Assembly: GCA_015680635.1 (NCBI GenBank)
Contig: JAABOA010000002.1
Coordinates: 2,929-13,090 of the forward strand
Source of the DNA: Lunasporangiospora selenospora
Lineage: Eukaryota; Mortierellomycota; Mortierellomycetes; Mortierellales; Mortierellaceae
Reading direction: 5' to 3'
Length of the DNA stretch: 10,162 nucleotides
Part shown: positions 1-6,963 of the stretch, in pieces
Numbering within the stretch: the first letter of the stretch is position 1
Layout: every line of letters starts with the position of its first letter
Notes under the pieces: model-generated
What the model saw: the letters and a program-made list of their open reading frames with translations, nothing else
Databases searched by the model: none
Told to the model about the DNA's origin: nothing
Made by a program: the position numbers and the translations under genes

Positions 1-3000
1 CTTGACTTGACTTGAGTTGGAGAGGATAGCTGATCTGACACGCTGATCGTGGTCTCTTCTTGATCCGGTGGTGCCTCAAAGACTGATAGCGATGGCTCTG
101 GCTCAGCTTCGACCGTCTTGTTCAAAACTGAACTATGGTGCTTCTCATCCCCTCCAATGTACACTTGCTTTGTATGGTGATCGGCCTGTTGCTGGGAGAA
201 CGATATGTCGTATTGATGACTTTGAGATAGGGTCTCTTGGATCTCATACTCATCCTTAATCTCGATTTCAGCCTCGCTGGTATCCCAACCCCACGTTTCG
301 TCAACGATGCCTTCGGATTTCTCTACAAGAGAAGGTTGACTGATGGGCTCTGGCTGACTCGATTGCTCGATCGGAGTGCTAGTCGGTTCTTCCGCTGCTG
401 CATGATCAAACGGAGTGTATTCGACGGCTGTTTCGTGCTCAGTGGGACTCTTGCTCGATGGTAATTTGAGGCCGGGTTCAGTCGCCGCAGATAGAATATC
501 CTGATGCTCCGCCTCGATTGTGATATTCATATCTTGAACCATCCATGCGTCTTCATCAACTCCAGGCTCAGCAAGACCCGCAAATGTTGGATGAGCTTCC
601 TTGGATTCAGTAAATTCATACATATGATGCTGCACTTCGAAGGATTGAGCTCTCTCAGACGAATTAGATGGTTCATGTTCACTCTCGATCGGTGCCGCCT
701 TTCCAAGGTTTGGGGCATCATATGCTGGCCAATTATCTTGATCTTCGTACGCGGCTGCATCGCTAAAAGGATTCATAGGGTCCAAGTTGGCATCTAGCTC
801 CGAGGCAATAGTCTCAATGGCAAGCTGTGCCTCCGAATCGGATCTGTTGACGGGCTCAGAAGTAGCACCAGTGATAGTCGCGTAATTAGCGCCGACTTCC
901 ACACTACCTTCGGCAATGACCATGGTAGTAGTTTCGGTGCTAACCTCGGTTCTGGACTCGGTGGTAACTTCGGTCCTAGAATCGACTCTGACCTCGGCAT
1001 TTGTCTCAACTACAACTTCGGTCCTAGTCTCGACACCACCTTCGGTCCTAGTCTCGACACCACCTTCGGTCCAAGTCTCGACATCAGCTTCGGCTATAGC
1101 CTCGACACCATCTTCGGCACTGACTTCAGCAGCGACTTCGACATGGGTCTCTACAGTAGGGTCCGAGGTGGTCTCGATGATCGCGTCCATTATAGCACCC
1201 TCAACGGACTCTCTATGCGTCGTGGTATCGATACTCGCGATGACAGTATCCTCCATAACGACAAGTTTGTTGGCGGCATAATCCTTAGTTTGAGTCGAGT
1301 TGGTTATTTGGACGGAAGACGACTGTCCATGAGGTCCTACAACGGAATGCGTATCCGCCTCGTGGGTGCTCTCGTATTCCATTATAGCCTCTTCTTCCAC
1401 TTTAACCGAAGTCACCTCTTCCGATGCCAGTACTGTTTGAGCACTTGTGTCTAACTGCTCAGGTGCCTGGGATACCAACTCATCTGTTGGGATCGTCAAT
1501 TCTAAACTGGAAACTGCGTGGTTCTCCTGGACTTGAGTAGGTGTTGCTCTGACTTTGGAAATATCCTCATCAAGACTGAATGGAGTATCCAATGAGCCAA
1601 CTTGATCGTCTTCCAATGGTGAAGTAGAGTCGTCAAAAGGATACGTCATTCCTTGCTCCATTAACTCAGCAATATCGTCCTCAACAATGTACTTTGGCGA
1701 GGATTCCTCGTCACTAATAGGCGTGCTAATAGATCTACCCATGGGGACACCGCGCTCCATATGTTCAAGGTAGTCATCATCATCTAGAATCTCGTTGAGC
1801 CGGTTGCAGGAAGCATTAAAGCTGCGTGCTGTCGATAGATCGCCATAAATGTCGCTTCCACTCTCGGAATCCTGTGACGTCTCAAGGACGACACTATCGT
1901 CCTGTGTTGTGCTAATATCAGTCCTTGATTGATGAAGGGTTAGCACAAGTGGAGATGGCTGAATATCTTGTGAGCGAGACGCTTGTTCGGTTGCTGACTG
2001 AGGTATTGATGGAGACAATGGCCCGGCTACATCCTGAGAACCTGTAGTTTCTTCAACGTAAGAGTCCTCAGCAACGATAGCTAAAGTATTAGAGACATGT
2101 GAGGTATGCACAATGCTCTCAGATGCTGTTCGCATGACCTAGAATAACACACCATAGTGTTAATGAGAAATATTGAAAACTGCAAGCTGTTGACAACACT
2201 TAGAAATCAGCAGGCAACAAATAGCCTTACCTCCTGGACCTCCACATCTTGCTCGTGATCGCTGTCAGTACACACATGCGATAATTCCTCTAGGATAACA
2301 ATCTGCTCAGTTTCTTTGCTACTATTGGCATCTAAAAAAGGAGAGTATGAGAGTGTCAGTCTAGTTTATGGCAACATCGACGTATCCGTGATAATTGAGG
2401 TGCTTTAAGGACCTACCCTTGACATCTTGTGAGGAATAGTTAATCTCCATACAGGAACTCTGCGCTGCTTCATCCAGTCCAGAAAGATCAGAGGCAAAGT
2501 TCAAGTCATGGTCTATCTGAGGGACAGCCTCGTCATCGAGCCCCCAAGCATCTTCAGCGTGTGTAGCAAAATCACCAGCCACCATATTGTCAATTGTGAT
2601 CTCGGTCCTAGACTGGTCCTGTTTCACAACTCTCTCAAGGGCTGGGGAAGAGTGGATATATGAAGCAGCCCAAGTTTCCTGAATAACGCCTTGCATAGAA
2701 GACTCGAAAGTCTGCTTCGACTCTTGAACTGTAGTGATTTCACGTGTGATAGTAGTTTCGCCGAAAGACATAGATGTCAAATCGGCAGTCTCTGCTTGGG
2801 CATACTCGCAAATTGGCTCTATTTGGATTAAGTTCTCGAGGTGCTCATAGACCTGTGGCTGCTCAGTCTCAAGCTCTGGTTGGACGACCTCATCCGTACC
2901 AAACCCCCACGAGTCTTCAGTATCCTCGTTGTCCTGAGCAACAAAGGAAACACTACGAGTCGATGACGGTGCCTTGGCACTGGCAGGAGGGATAGGCTCT

Positions 3001-4912
3001 CTTGTAACAAGCTCATGCTCTTTTTGGGAAGGCACTACGGGTTCTTCGAGTTGAATGTCAAGCTCTTCGTCGTATCCCCAGGCGTCGTCAGCGCCACCTG
3101 GAACTTCGTGGACATCATGGACAAGAGGCAGATTCCCCTGGCCTTGCTGAATGGCTACTGAGACATTGGTGCTGATAGATTGGGTCGATTGCTCAGTAGC
3201 CATTGGTGTATCAAATTCCAGCTTCTCGTCATCATAATCCCAAGTTTCCTCCTCATCCCCGTGGACTTGGTGAATCAATGTGCTGGAGGGTTTTGCCAGT
3301 GTATGCGTTATAGTCTCGACAAGAGACTGCTGCGTGGTTTCTGGTAAATCCACTTCCATCGGTTCTGAGATACCAATATCATCATCAAACCCCCATGAAT
3401 CCTCGGCATTATAAGCTAGGAACGGCTCCATGGTTTGGATAGATACAGCCGAGAATGTGGTGGTCTGAGTTGAGGTGGTTGGCATTGAGACGGAGGTCTG
3501 CTGTGTCTGTTTTTCGTATGAGAAATGGCGCGTTGGAGACTGGTAAGTGTTTGGAAGGGTGTTAAACGTCCCTCCCGACACCTGCTCCGTAGCTCGAGTA
3601 ATGTTTGTAAGTTGGTTGGTCGTAGAAAGCTCTTCAAGACCTGAGTCATCAAATTCCCAACCAGTTTCCATATCTGCCATATCTGCCATATCTGAAGCTT
3701 CTCCATCAATGGTGGCAGCTGACTGTCCCGTAAAACTCTGCCTTGTACTATAGGATGCAGAGTGGTGAAGTGATGTTGGCCGTGTTGCGGTCATCTGAGT
3801 GGTGCTGCTAAACCGTGTGTCAGTAATTGATCGGGTATCGTATGATTGGGATGCAGACTCGGATAGTCGATCTACTACTTCTCATATAACAAGACAAAAG
3901 GTTAGGTCCAGAGCCCGCTCCATGGTGTGGAAGGAAGGCAAGTGTAACATTTGCATCGCCTCTTACCATTATTGGAATGAGAAACAGAAGTAGGCGCGGT
4001 TGTCTGGAACTGTTCCATGAAAGTTTCAATGCGCTGTTGATGAATGGCATCGACATTCTCTTCGACTTCGTCCTCGCTACTATGCTGCTGTTGGTCCTCG
4101 TGTTCTCGTAGCCATGCCTGGCGTGCGCTCTCGGACAAGGGCGTTCGATGGATGGCAGATGCATTGGGGTCAAGATAAGCCTGGACAACCTTTGAAAAGT
4201 GTCTCGAGCTTGGTCGCATCCGTTCCCTTAGCTTTGTAGTGTTGCCACGGGCCATTGCCTCACCAGAACTGATCTGAGAAGATTGCTGAGGAAGTGGGGA
4301 GCCAATATGGGGCTGGTGTGGCTGAAACTCGTCGAACGCTGCCTGTTGGGTCTGTTGCACAGTGGTGTAAATGGCGCCTGAGGTGCTCTCCCCGTATCCG
4401 GAAGATGTGAACGAATGTTCATCAATTTGTTGTGTACTTGAGTATTGAAAAGTCTGCATCTGATGCTGATGTGTCTGGTTCTGTTGACCACGGAACTGAG
4501 TCTCCCATGATGACTGCTCAGCATATTGTAGCTCCAGTTGATGTTGCTCCAGTTGATGTTGCTCCAATTGATGTTGTTCTTCAGACTCAGGCTCAAAGTT
4601 CTCTAGCTCGATGCCAAAAGACTGATGTTGCTGGGGGCTCAAGAGCAATGAAGACTCTGTGGGCTGTTGATGAATGTGGGGGTCTGCCTTTGTCGAGATC
4701 TCCGGCTGGGGGCTCTGAGGACCCTGAGGGCTTTGTCTAGAAATGACTGGGCTGCGAATCACGACAGGGTCCCAGGCAGCATCATCATCACCTTCAGATG
4801 CGCTTGCAAATTCATCATTTGAATCGGAGGTGATGTCGTTCTCGGTAACGTATTGGTCATCTCCGTGCACCCCACGGCTCTGTCGGTGCTGATCCAGAGT
4901 AGGGGGCTGCAT
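1..4912 (-). CDS. Large acidic disordered protein with tryptophan motifs; tentative Sec16-like ER-exit-site scaffold (3' partial)
   Basis: Exons on the minus strand are 4912-3967, about 3880-2417 (3' splice site ambiguous, 3872-3881), 2331-2231 and 2138-1, where it runs off the window. Joined, they read about 1,546 codons without a stop. After removal of a leader intron, ATG 4912 is preceded by an in-frame TAA nine codons upstream, which fixes the start. Exon 1 is Gln/His-rich and has a helical-looking block at about 4250-3990. The rest is rich in Glu, Asp, Ser and Thr, with no membrane segment or signal peptide. About ten acidic Trp motifs such as AEDSWGFDDD recur. An NPF tripeptide lies at 765-773 and an 8-residue tandem repeat at 924-1154. 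The stretch at 1728-1860 (YGDLSTARSFN, then MERGVPM) resembles what I recall of the fungal Sec16 N-terminal region. Sec16 organises COPII budding at ER exit sites. Its conserved central domain would lie left of the window and cannot be seen. Gene structure is well supported; the name is not. Other trafficking scaffolds or COPI/AP adaptor-binding proteins remain possible. Confidence 0.75.
924..1154 (-). repeat. 24-bp tandem repeat coding for an 8-residue acidic unit
   Basis: About 9-10 copies of a 24-bp unit lie inside exon 4 of the large acidic-protein gene. Read on the minus strand it codes for units of type VETRTEGG. Two neighbouring copies (about 1020-1068) are nearly identical at DNA level and the outer ones have diverged (VETHVEVA, VDSRTEVT, TESRTEVS). 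The unit is a multiple of three, so copy-number change would keep the frame. The opposite strand shows a Ser/Val/Thr repeat that is only its antisense shadow. Confidence 0.85.
2139..2230 (-). other. Coding intron 3
   Basis: Minus strand donor GTAAGG at 2230 and acceptor TTATTCTAG ending at 2139, 92 nt, phase 0, with a TTAAC branch-like site. The preceding exon (2331-2231) is only 101 nt. The following exon stays open for 2,138 nt to the window edge. Confidence 0.85.
2332..2416 (-). other. Coding intron 2
   Basis: Minus strand donor GTAGGT at 2416 and acceptor CTTTTTTAG ending at 2332, 85 nt, phase 1. The unspliced frame would reach a stop at 2361 after a stretch unlike the flanking acidic protein. 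Splicing joins it to an open acidic exon that begins with Asp-Ala-Asn. Confidence 0.85.
3669..3694 (-). repeat. 9-bp tandem repeat coding for ADM
   Basis: Three copies of a 9-bp unit, read as ADMADMADM on the minus strand, lie directly before the first W-E-F-D-D motif of exon 2. It is a short in-frame microsatellite. Confidence 0.75.
3872..3966 (-). other. Coding intron 1 with four tandem in-frame 3' splice sites
   Basis: The donor is GTAAGAG at 3966 after AAT AAT G. A CTAAC branch-like site and a pyrimidine tract precede GAG-AAG-TAG-TAG. The four AG dinucleotides, ending at 3881, 3878, 3875 and 3872, are each three bases apart. Any of them restores the frame into exon 2, adding or dropping Glu and one or two Val. 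The intron is 86-95 nt depending on the site used. A later acceptor at 3808 was excluded because it puts a TGA in frame. Confidence 0.7.
4531..4576 (-). repeat. 15-bp tandem repeat coding for HQLEQ
   Basis: Three nearly perfect copies of a 15-bp unit in exon 1 of the large acidic-protein gene code for HQLEQ HQLEQ HQLEL. They sit in a Gln/His-rich stretch. The unit length preserves the reading frame. Confidence 0.85.
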
Positions 4913-4941
4913 CGATATTTCTGTTCTGCTCCAGCCGTAGA

Positions 4942-5034
4942 CTGTTAAAAAAACGAGATGGTCGTTGAAAGGAAGTAAGTAGGATGAAGAGAATGTAGCG
5001 CATGCATGACGGATGTTCAACCCTGCTATCTTAC
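4942..5034 (-). other. Intron in the 5' leader of the large acidic-protein gene
   Basis: On the minus strand the donor is GTAAGA (5034 leftward) and the acceptor is TTTTTTTAACAG ending at 4942, giving 93 nt. Splicing places an in-frame TAA just before ATG 4912, so this intron is in the untranslated leader. Without splicing, the frame would be open from an ATG at 5041 with a hydrophobic, cysteine-containing stretch unlike the rest of the protein. Confidence 0.7.
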
Positions 5035-5169
5035 AATCCAATTAGGTCCTTCAGTGCAAGAAGCGTGATGATGAAAGGGATGTGGCAGCGAACACGGTGG
5101 AGCGAAGAGGGGGTAGAAGGGCGCTGATGGTGTCAAAGGTCGAGATTCGTTGTCGCGCTAATGTTGGTT

Positions 5170-5215
5170 GGAAGATTCCCTGTGTCACGTAAAAGTGTGT
5201 ACGTGGGAATCTTCC
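5170..5215. promoter_or_regulatory. Perfect 11-bp inverted repeat with inward CACGT half-sites
   Basis: GGAAGATTCCC (5170-5180) is matched by its exact reverse complement GGGAATCTTCC (5205-5215). Just inside lie CACGT (5186-5190) and ACGTG (5201-5205), so two E-box-like half-sites also face each other. The element lies between divergently transcribed genes, about 260 bp upstream of ATG 4912. A dimeric transcription-factor site, for example for bHLH proteins that bind CACGTG, is an inference. It could instead form a hairpin in the leader RNA. Confidence 0.5.
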
Positions 5216-5329
5216 TACATCCCTGTTTCGAAGCACAAAGAAACCAAAGAAACCAAGAACGTTAGATATGGATGAGAACCATTGAAACCCGTGAAGAATG
5301 ATCCTATAAACCAGCCAATGTCCTACATC

Positions 5330-5537
5330 AAAGGGTACACCCCTTTCTCATGGGTGGTCAAAGGGGCCAAGAACTCCCCCATGGAGTACTGCTCGAAATA
5401 GAAAGGCCAGCGCACGGTCGTTGTCGAGATGATTCCCCACAGCAGTTGTACCCAATGGGATGTACACGCTTTTTGTTGGGTGCAATAATGCAGTGTACAC
5501 GGACCATGGGTAGAGGGTGCTCTCCACTGCACCCTTT
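5330..5537. repeat. Palindrome-rich segment, possible small non-autonomous mobile element
   Basis: The left end reads AAAGGGTACA and the right end, on the other strand, AAAGGGTGCA, forming imperfect 10-bp terminal inverted repeats about 208 bp apart. Inside are the palindromes AAAGGG-N5-CCCTTT (5330-5346), AGGGTGC-N8-GCACCCT (5514-5535) and GTGTACAC (5493-5500). No clear target-site duplication flanks the ends, so mobility is unproven. A cluster of regulatory palindromes is an equally good reading. Confidence 0.3.
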
Positions 5538-5760
5538 TCCAGACGACATTCTGGCAGGACGCCTGGCTTAGTGGACTGCTTGTTTGGGGGAAGAAAGAGA
5601 GGATGCCTCCTCGAATATGCGACTTGTTGGGGGTTCTTAAAACCTCGGCACTCCCCGATTGCTTCTCTTTACCCTTCTTTCATCTCTTTCTTGCACTTCT
5701 CCCCAGGAAACTTTTACCAGACCTTCTTTCCCCCCACTATCCCATCCCTCTCTGTACGCA

Positions 5761-6063
5761 ATGTCCACACACGAGTCCCTCATTATCAACCTCACTGCCG
5801 GTGACCACAAGCCCTCGCTTCAAGCAAGCTCAAAGCAACAGACTCAGCACCTTATTCATCTCCAGATGGAAGAGCTCCAGGCACCTCACCTTACCAACTC
5901 CAACCCTCTTGATGTTGCTTATGACTATGAGCCGCTTGAGCACATCTCAAAGGCACCATCGAACCCCAATTCTTCCAAGCAGAGCGGCCTCTTTGACTCT
6001 CTCGAGCCACATATGCACATCAACGCCAAGTCCTTGGACGCCGCCACTCGGGCGAAGCTGTAA
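5761..6063 (+). CDS. Small protein of unknown function ending in the peroxisomal signal AKL
   Basis: A single exon encodes 100 residues starting MSTHESLIINLTAGDHKP and ending ATRAKL. I do not recognise the family. The frame is favoured over overlapping ones by C-ending codons typical of highly expressed fungal genes, a pyrimidine-rich leader directly before the ATG, and two AATAAA signals about 200 bp downstream. The same frame is open upstream to an ATG at 5659, but that part translates the pyrimidine tract into Ser/Leu/Pro/Phe and is probably leader. The Gln-rich middle (SSKQQTQHLIHLQMEELQ) looks helical and amphipathic. The C-terminal Ala-Lys-Leu after Arg fits the type 1 peroxisomal targeting consensus, suggesting import into the peroxisome matrix. 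There is no membrane segment. Position 1 of the tripeptide is Ala rather than the commoner Ser. Confidence 0.7.
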   Translation: MSTHESLIINLTAGDHKPSLQASSKQQTQHLIHLQMEELQAPHLTNSNPLDVAYDYEPLEHISKAPSNPNSSKQSGLFDSLEPHMHINAKSLDAATRAKL

Positions 6064-6255
6064 ACAGAAGGGTTCTCATCCATACCCAGCAGACCTGGTT
6101 CGATTTCCTCGGGCCCCTTTTTACATTCCCCAACAAATATTTTACCCATCTTTCTCCCTTTTTGCATTTTCCTTTCTCTACTCTTTACGGTCATCTCACT
6201 TTGCAATAGTTTTCTTCCCAGACTTGTTTTCCTATTATCTCTGACAGGTAATCTG

Positions 6256-6287
6256 AATAAAGCAATCCTAATGTTTCAAAAAATAAA
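6256..6287 (+). terminator. Poly(A) signals of the small AKL-ended protein gene
   Basis: Two AATAAA hexamers, at 6256-6261 and 6282-6287, follow a pyrimidine-rich 3' untranslated stretch about 195 bp after the stop codon. Confidence 0.6.
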
Positions 6288-6375
6288 AGCACTCTGTAGT
6301 ACAATTGTCCAGAACGTTTGGACCGAGCGTGCGATTGTTAAGGAACGGAATCTGAATTATCTCCGCTCTCTCGGG

Positions 6376-6394
6376 TGTCACCGTCTCGGTGACA
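6376..6394. repeat. Short perfect hairpin, 8-bp arms
   Basis: TGTCACCG and CGGTGACA flank a 3-base loop (TCT). It lies in the intergenic region beyond the poly(A) signals of the small gene. It may be a protein-binding palindrome or an RNA hairpin; no function is evident. Confidence 0.5.
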
Positions 6395-6563
6395 AAGTCC
6401 ACGCACCAGGACAGGAACGATCGATCATTGAGTGTATCCATTTCACTTCATTTACACCCTCCATATTCATACTTTTTTTTAGTCGTAGTTAAAATGATGC
6501 CTGGTCAGTAAACTTGAAGCCAGTGGATCGGTGGCTCCTCTTTTCCCATTGCAAACTGGCAGT

Positions 6564-6584
6564 GAACCAACGATAGATTGGTTC
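6564..6584. repeat. Inverted repeat GAACCAA-N7-TTGGTTC
   Basis: Perfect 7-bp arms at 6564-6570 and 6578-6584 are separated by 7 bases, about 250 bp upstream of the esterase TATA box. It is compatible with a dimeric regulator site, but no specific factor is implied. Confidence 0.4.
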
Positions 6585-6774
6585 CTAATCTTGTAAACAG
6601 TCAGCACACGATCCAGCACCTTTCTACTCCATAGGATAAAAAAGAATGAAGTTTCATGTGGAGCATTCATAAACATCCGCATTTCAATTGTGCGATCAAT
6701 GAGGATTTATGGATTGTTCTTAATTGAAAATGGTTTCCATCTTGGCTCATGACGGCAGCAATAGAGGCGCTACC

Positions 6775-6839
6775 CCAATGAATGGGAGTCATCCGTGCTA
6801 TGTTGGACCCGATGGAGCAGATTCGTGAACGCTATAAAA
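6775..6839 (+). promoter_or_regulatory. CCAAT and TATA promoter of the carboxylesterase gene
   Basis: CCAAT at 6775-6779 and TATAAAA at 6833-6839 precede a pyrimidine-rich leader of about 110 bp that runs into the ATG at 6964. Spacing and order fit a canonical fungal RNA polymerase II promoter. The ATG at 6782 lies upstream of the TATA box and is not expected in the transcript. Confidence 0.65.
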
Positions 6840-6963
6840 AACCAAATTTCACTCTCCCTTCCTCCCTCCGCTCTTTCTCACCCAAAATACCCACTTCCTT
6901 CAACTTTACCCTACTTACCTTGACTACCTCTCCAAGCTTGCTTCTCGTATCTATTTCCAAATC

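Larger units (their letters stand above)
278..3675 (-). repeat. Dispersed acidic tryptophan motifs (W-G-aromatic-D-D), nine copies plus one outlier
   Basis: From N- to C-terminus the tryptophan motifs lie near 3640-3675 (TGWEFDD), 3373-3407 (DSWGFDDD), 3218-3259 (ETWDYDDE), 3061-3095 (DAWGYDEE), 2887-2925 (DSWGFGTDE), 2527-2559 (DAWGLDDE), 714-752 (DNWPAYD), 532-562 (DAWMVQD) and 278-311 (ETWGWD). A further DDDAAWDP lies at 4754-4795. Spacing is irregular, so these are linear motifs in disordered sequence rather than a tandem DNA repeat. Acidic Trp motifs commonly bind folded trafficking domains such as the delta-COP mu-homology domain, adaptin ears or kinesin light chain. Which partner applies here is not known. 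Confidence 0.8.
4913..5760. other. Divergent intergenic region
   Basis: This stretch separates the minus-strand acidic-protein gene from the plus-strand small gene. It contains the leader exon and intron of the former, the inverted repeat at 5170-5215, two tandem copies of AAAGAAACC (5237-5254), TATAAA (5305-5310) with CCAAT (5315-5319) on the plus strand, and the palindrome-rich segment. A strongly pyrimidine-rich tract (about 5660-5757) runs up to the ATG of the small gene, as is usual for fungal leaders. The TATA box is about 450 bp from that ATG, so its use is uncertain. Confidence 0.5.
6288..6774. other. Intergenic stretch between the small gene and the esterase promoter
   Basis: Apart from the two short inverted repeats described separately and an 8-T run at about 6473-6480, I see no coding, tRNA or repeat signal here. 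The frames present are short and lack codon bias. Confidence 0.5.

Noticed and set aside
1-15. Triplicate CTTGA pentanucleotide at the window edge
   Set aside because: Only three copies, read through in frame by the minus-strand exon. Too short to interpret without the flanking sequence.
916-1281. Plus-strand 121-residue Ser/Val/Thr repeat frame resembling a cell-wall protein
   Set aside because: It is the antisense reading of the 24-bp repeat inside the well-supported minus-strand exon, with no promoter or start context.
3808-3810. TTTAG at 3808-3810 as acceptor of coding intron 1
   Set aside because: It has an attractive branch-like CTGAC, but using it brings a TGA into frame at once. The upstream acceptors near 3872-3881 keep the frame open.
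5051-5236. Minus-strand 61-residue frame as an upstream ORF of the large gene
   Set aside because: It is in the possible leader, but the transcription start is unknown and the frame covers the inverted repeat, so there is no evidence of coding.
5659-5760. N-terminal extension of the small AKL protein from an upstream in-frame ATG
   Set aside because: The extension is the translated pyrimidine tract, which looks like a fungal leader. ATG 5761 is the better start. 5' mapping would settle it.
5603-6244. Plus-strand 213-residue frame overlapping the small gene
   Set aside because: It translates the pyrimidine-rich leader and 3' untranslated region into Pro/Ser/Leu/Phe-rich sequence. The 5761-6063 frame has better codon use and ends well before the poly(A) signals.
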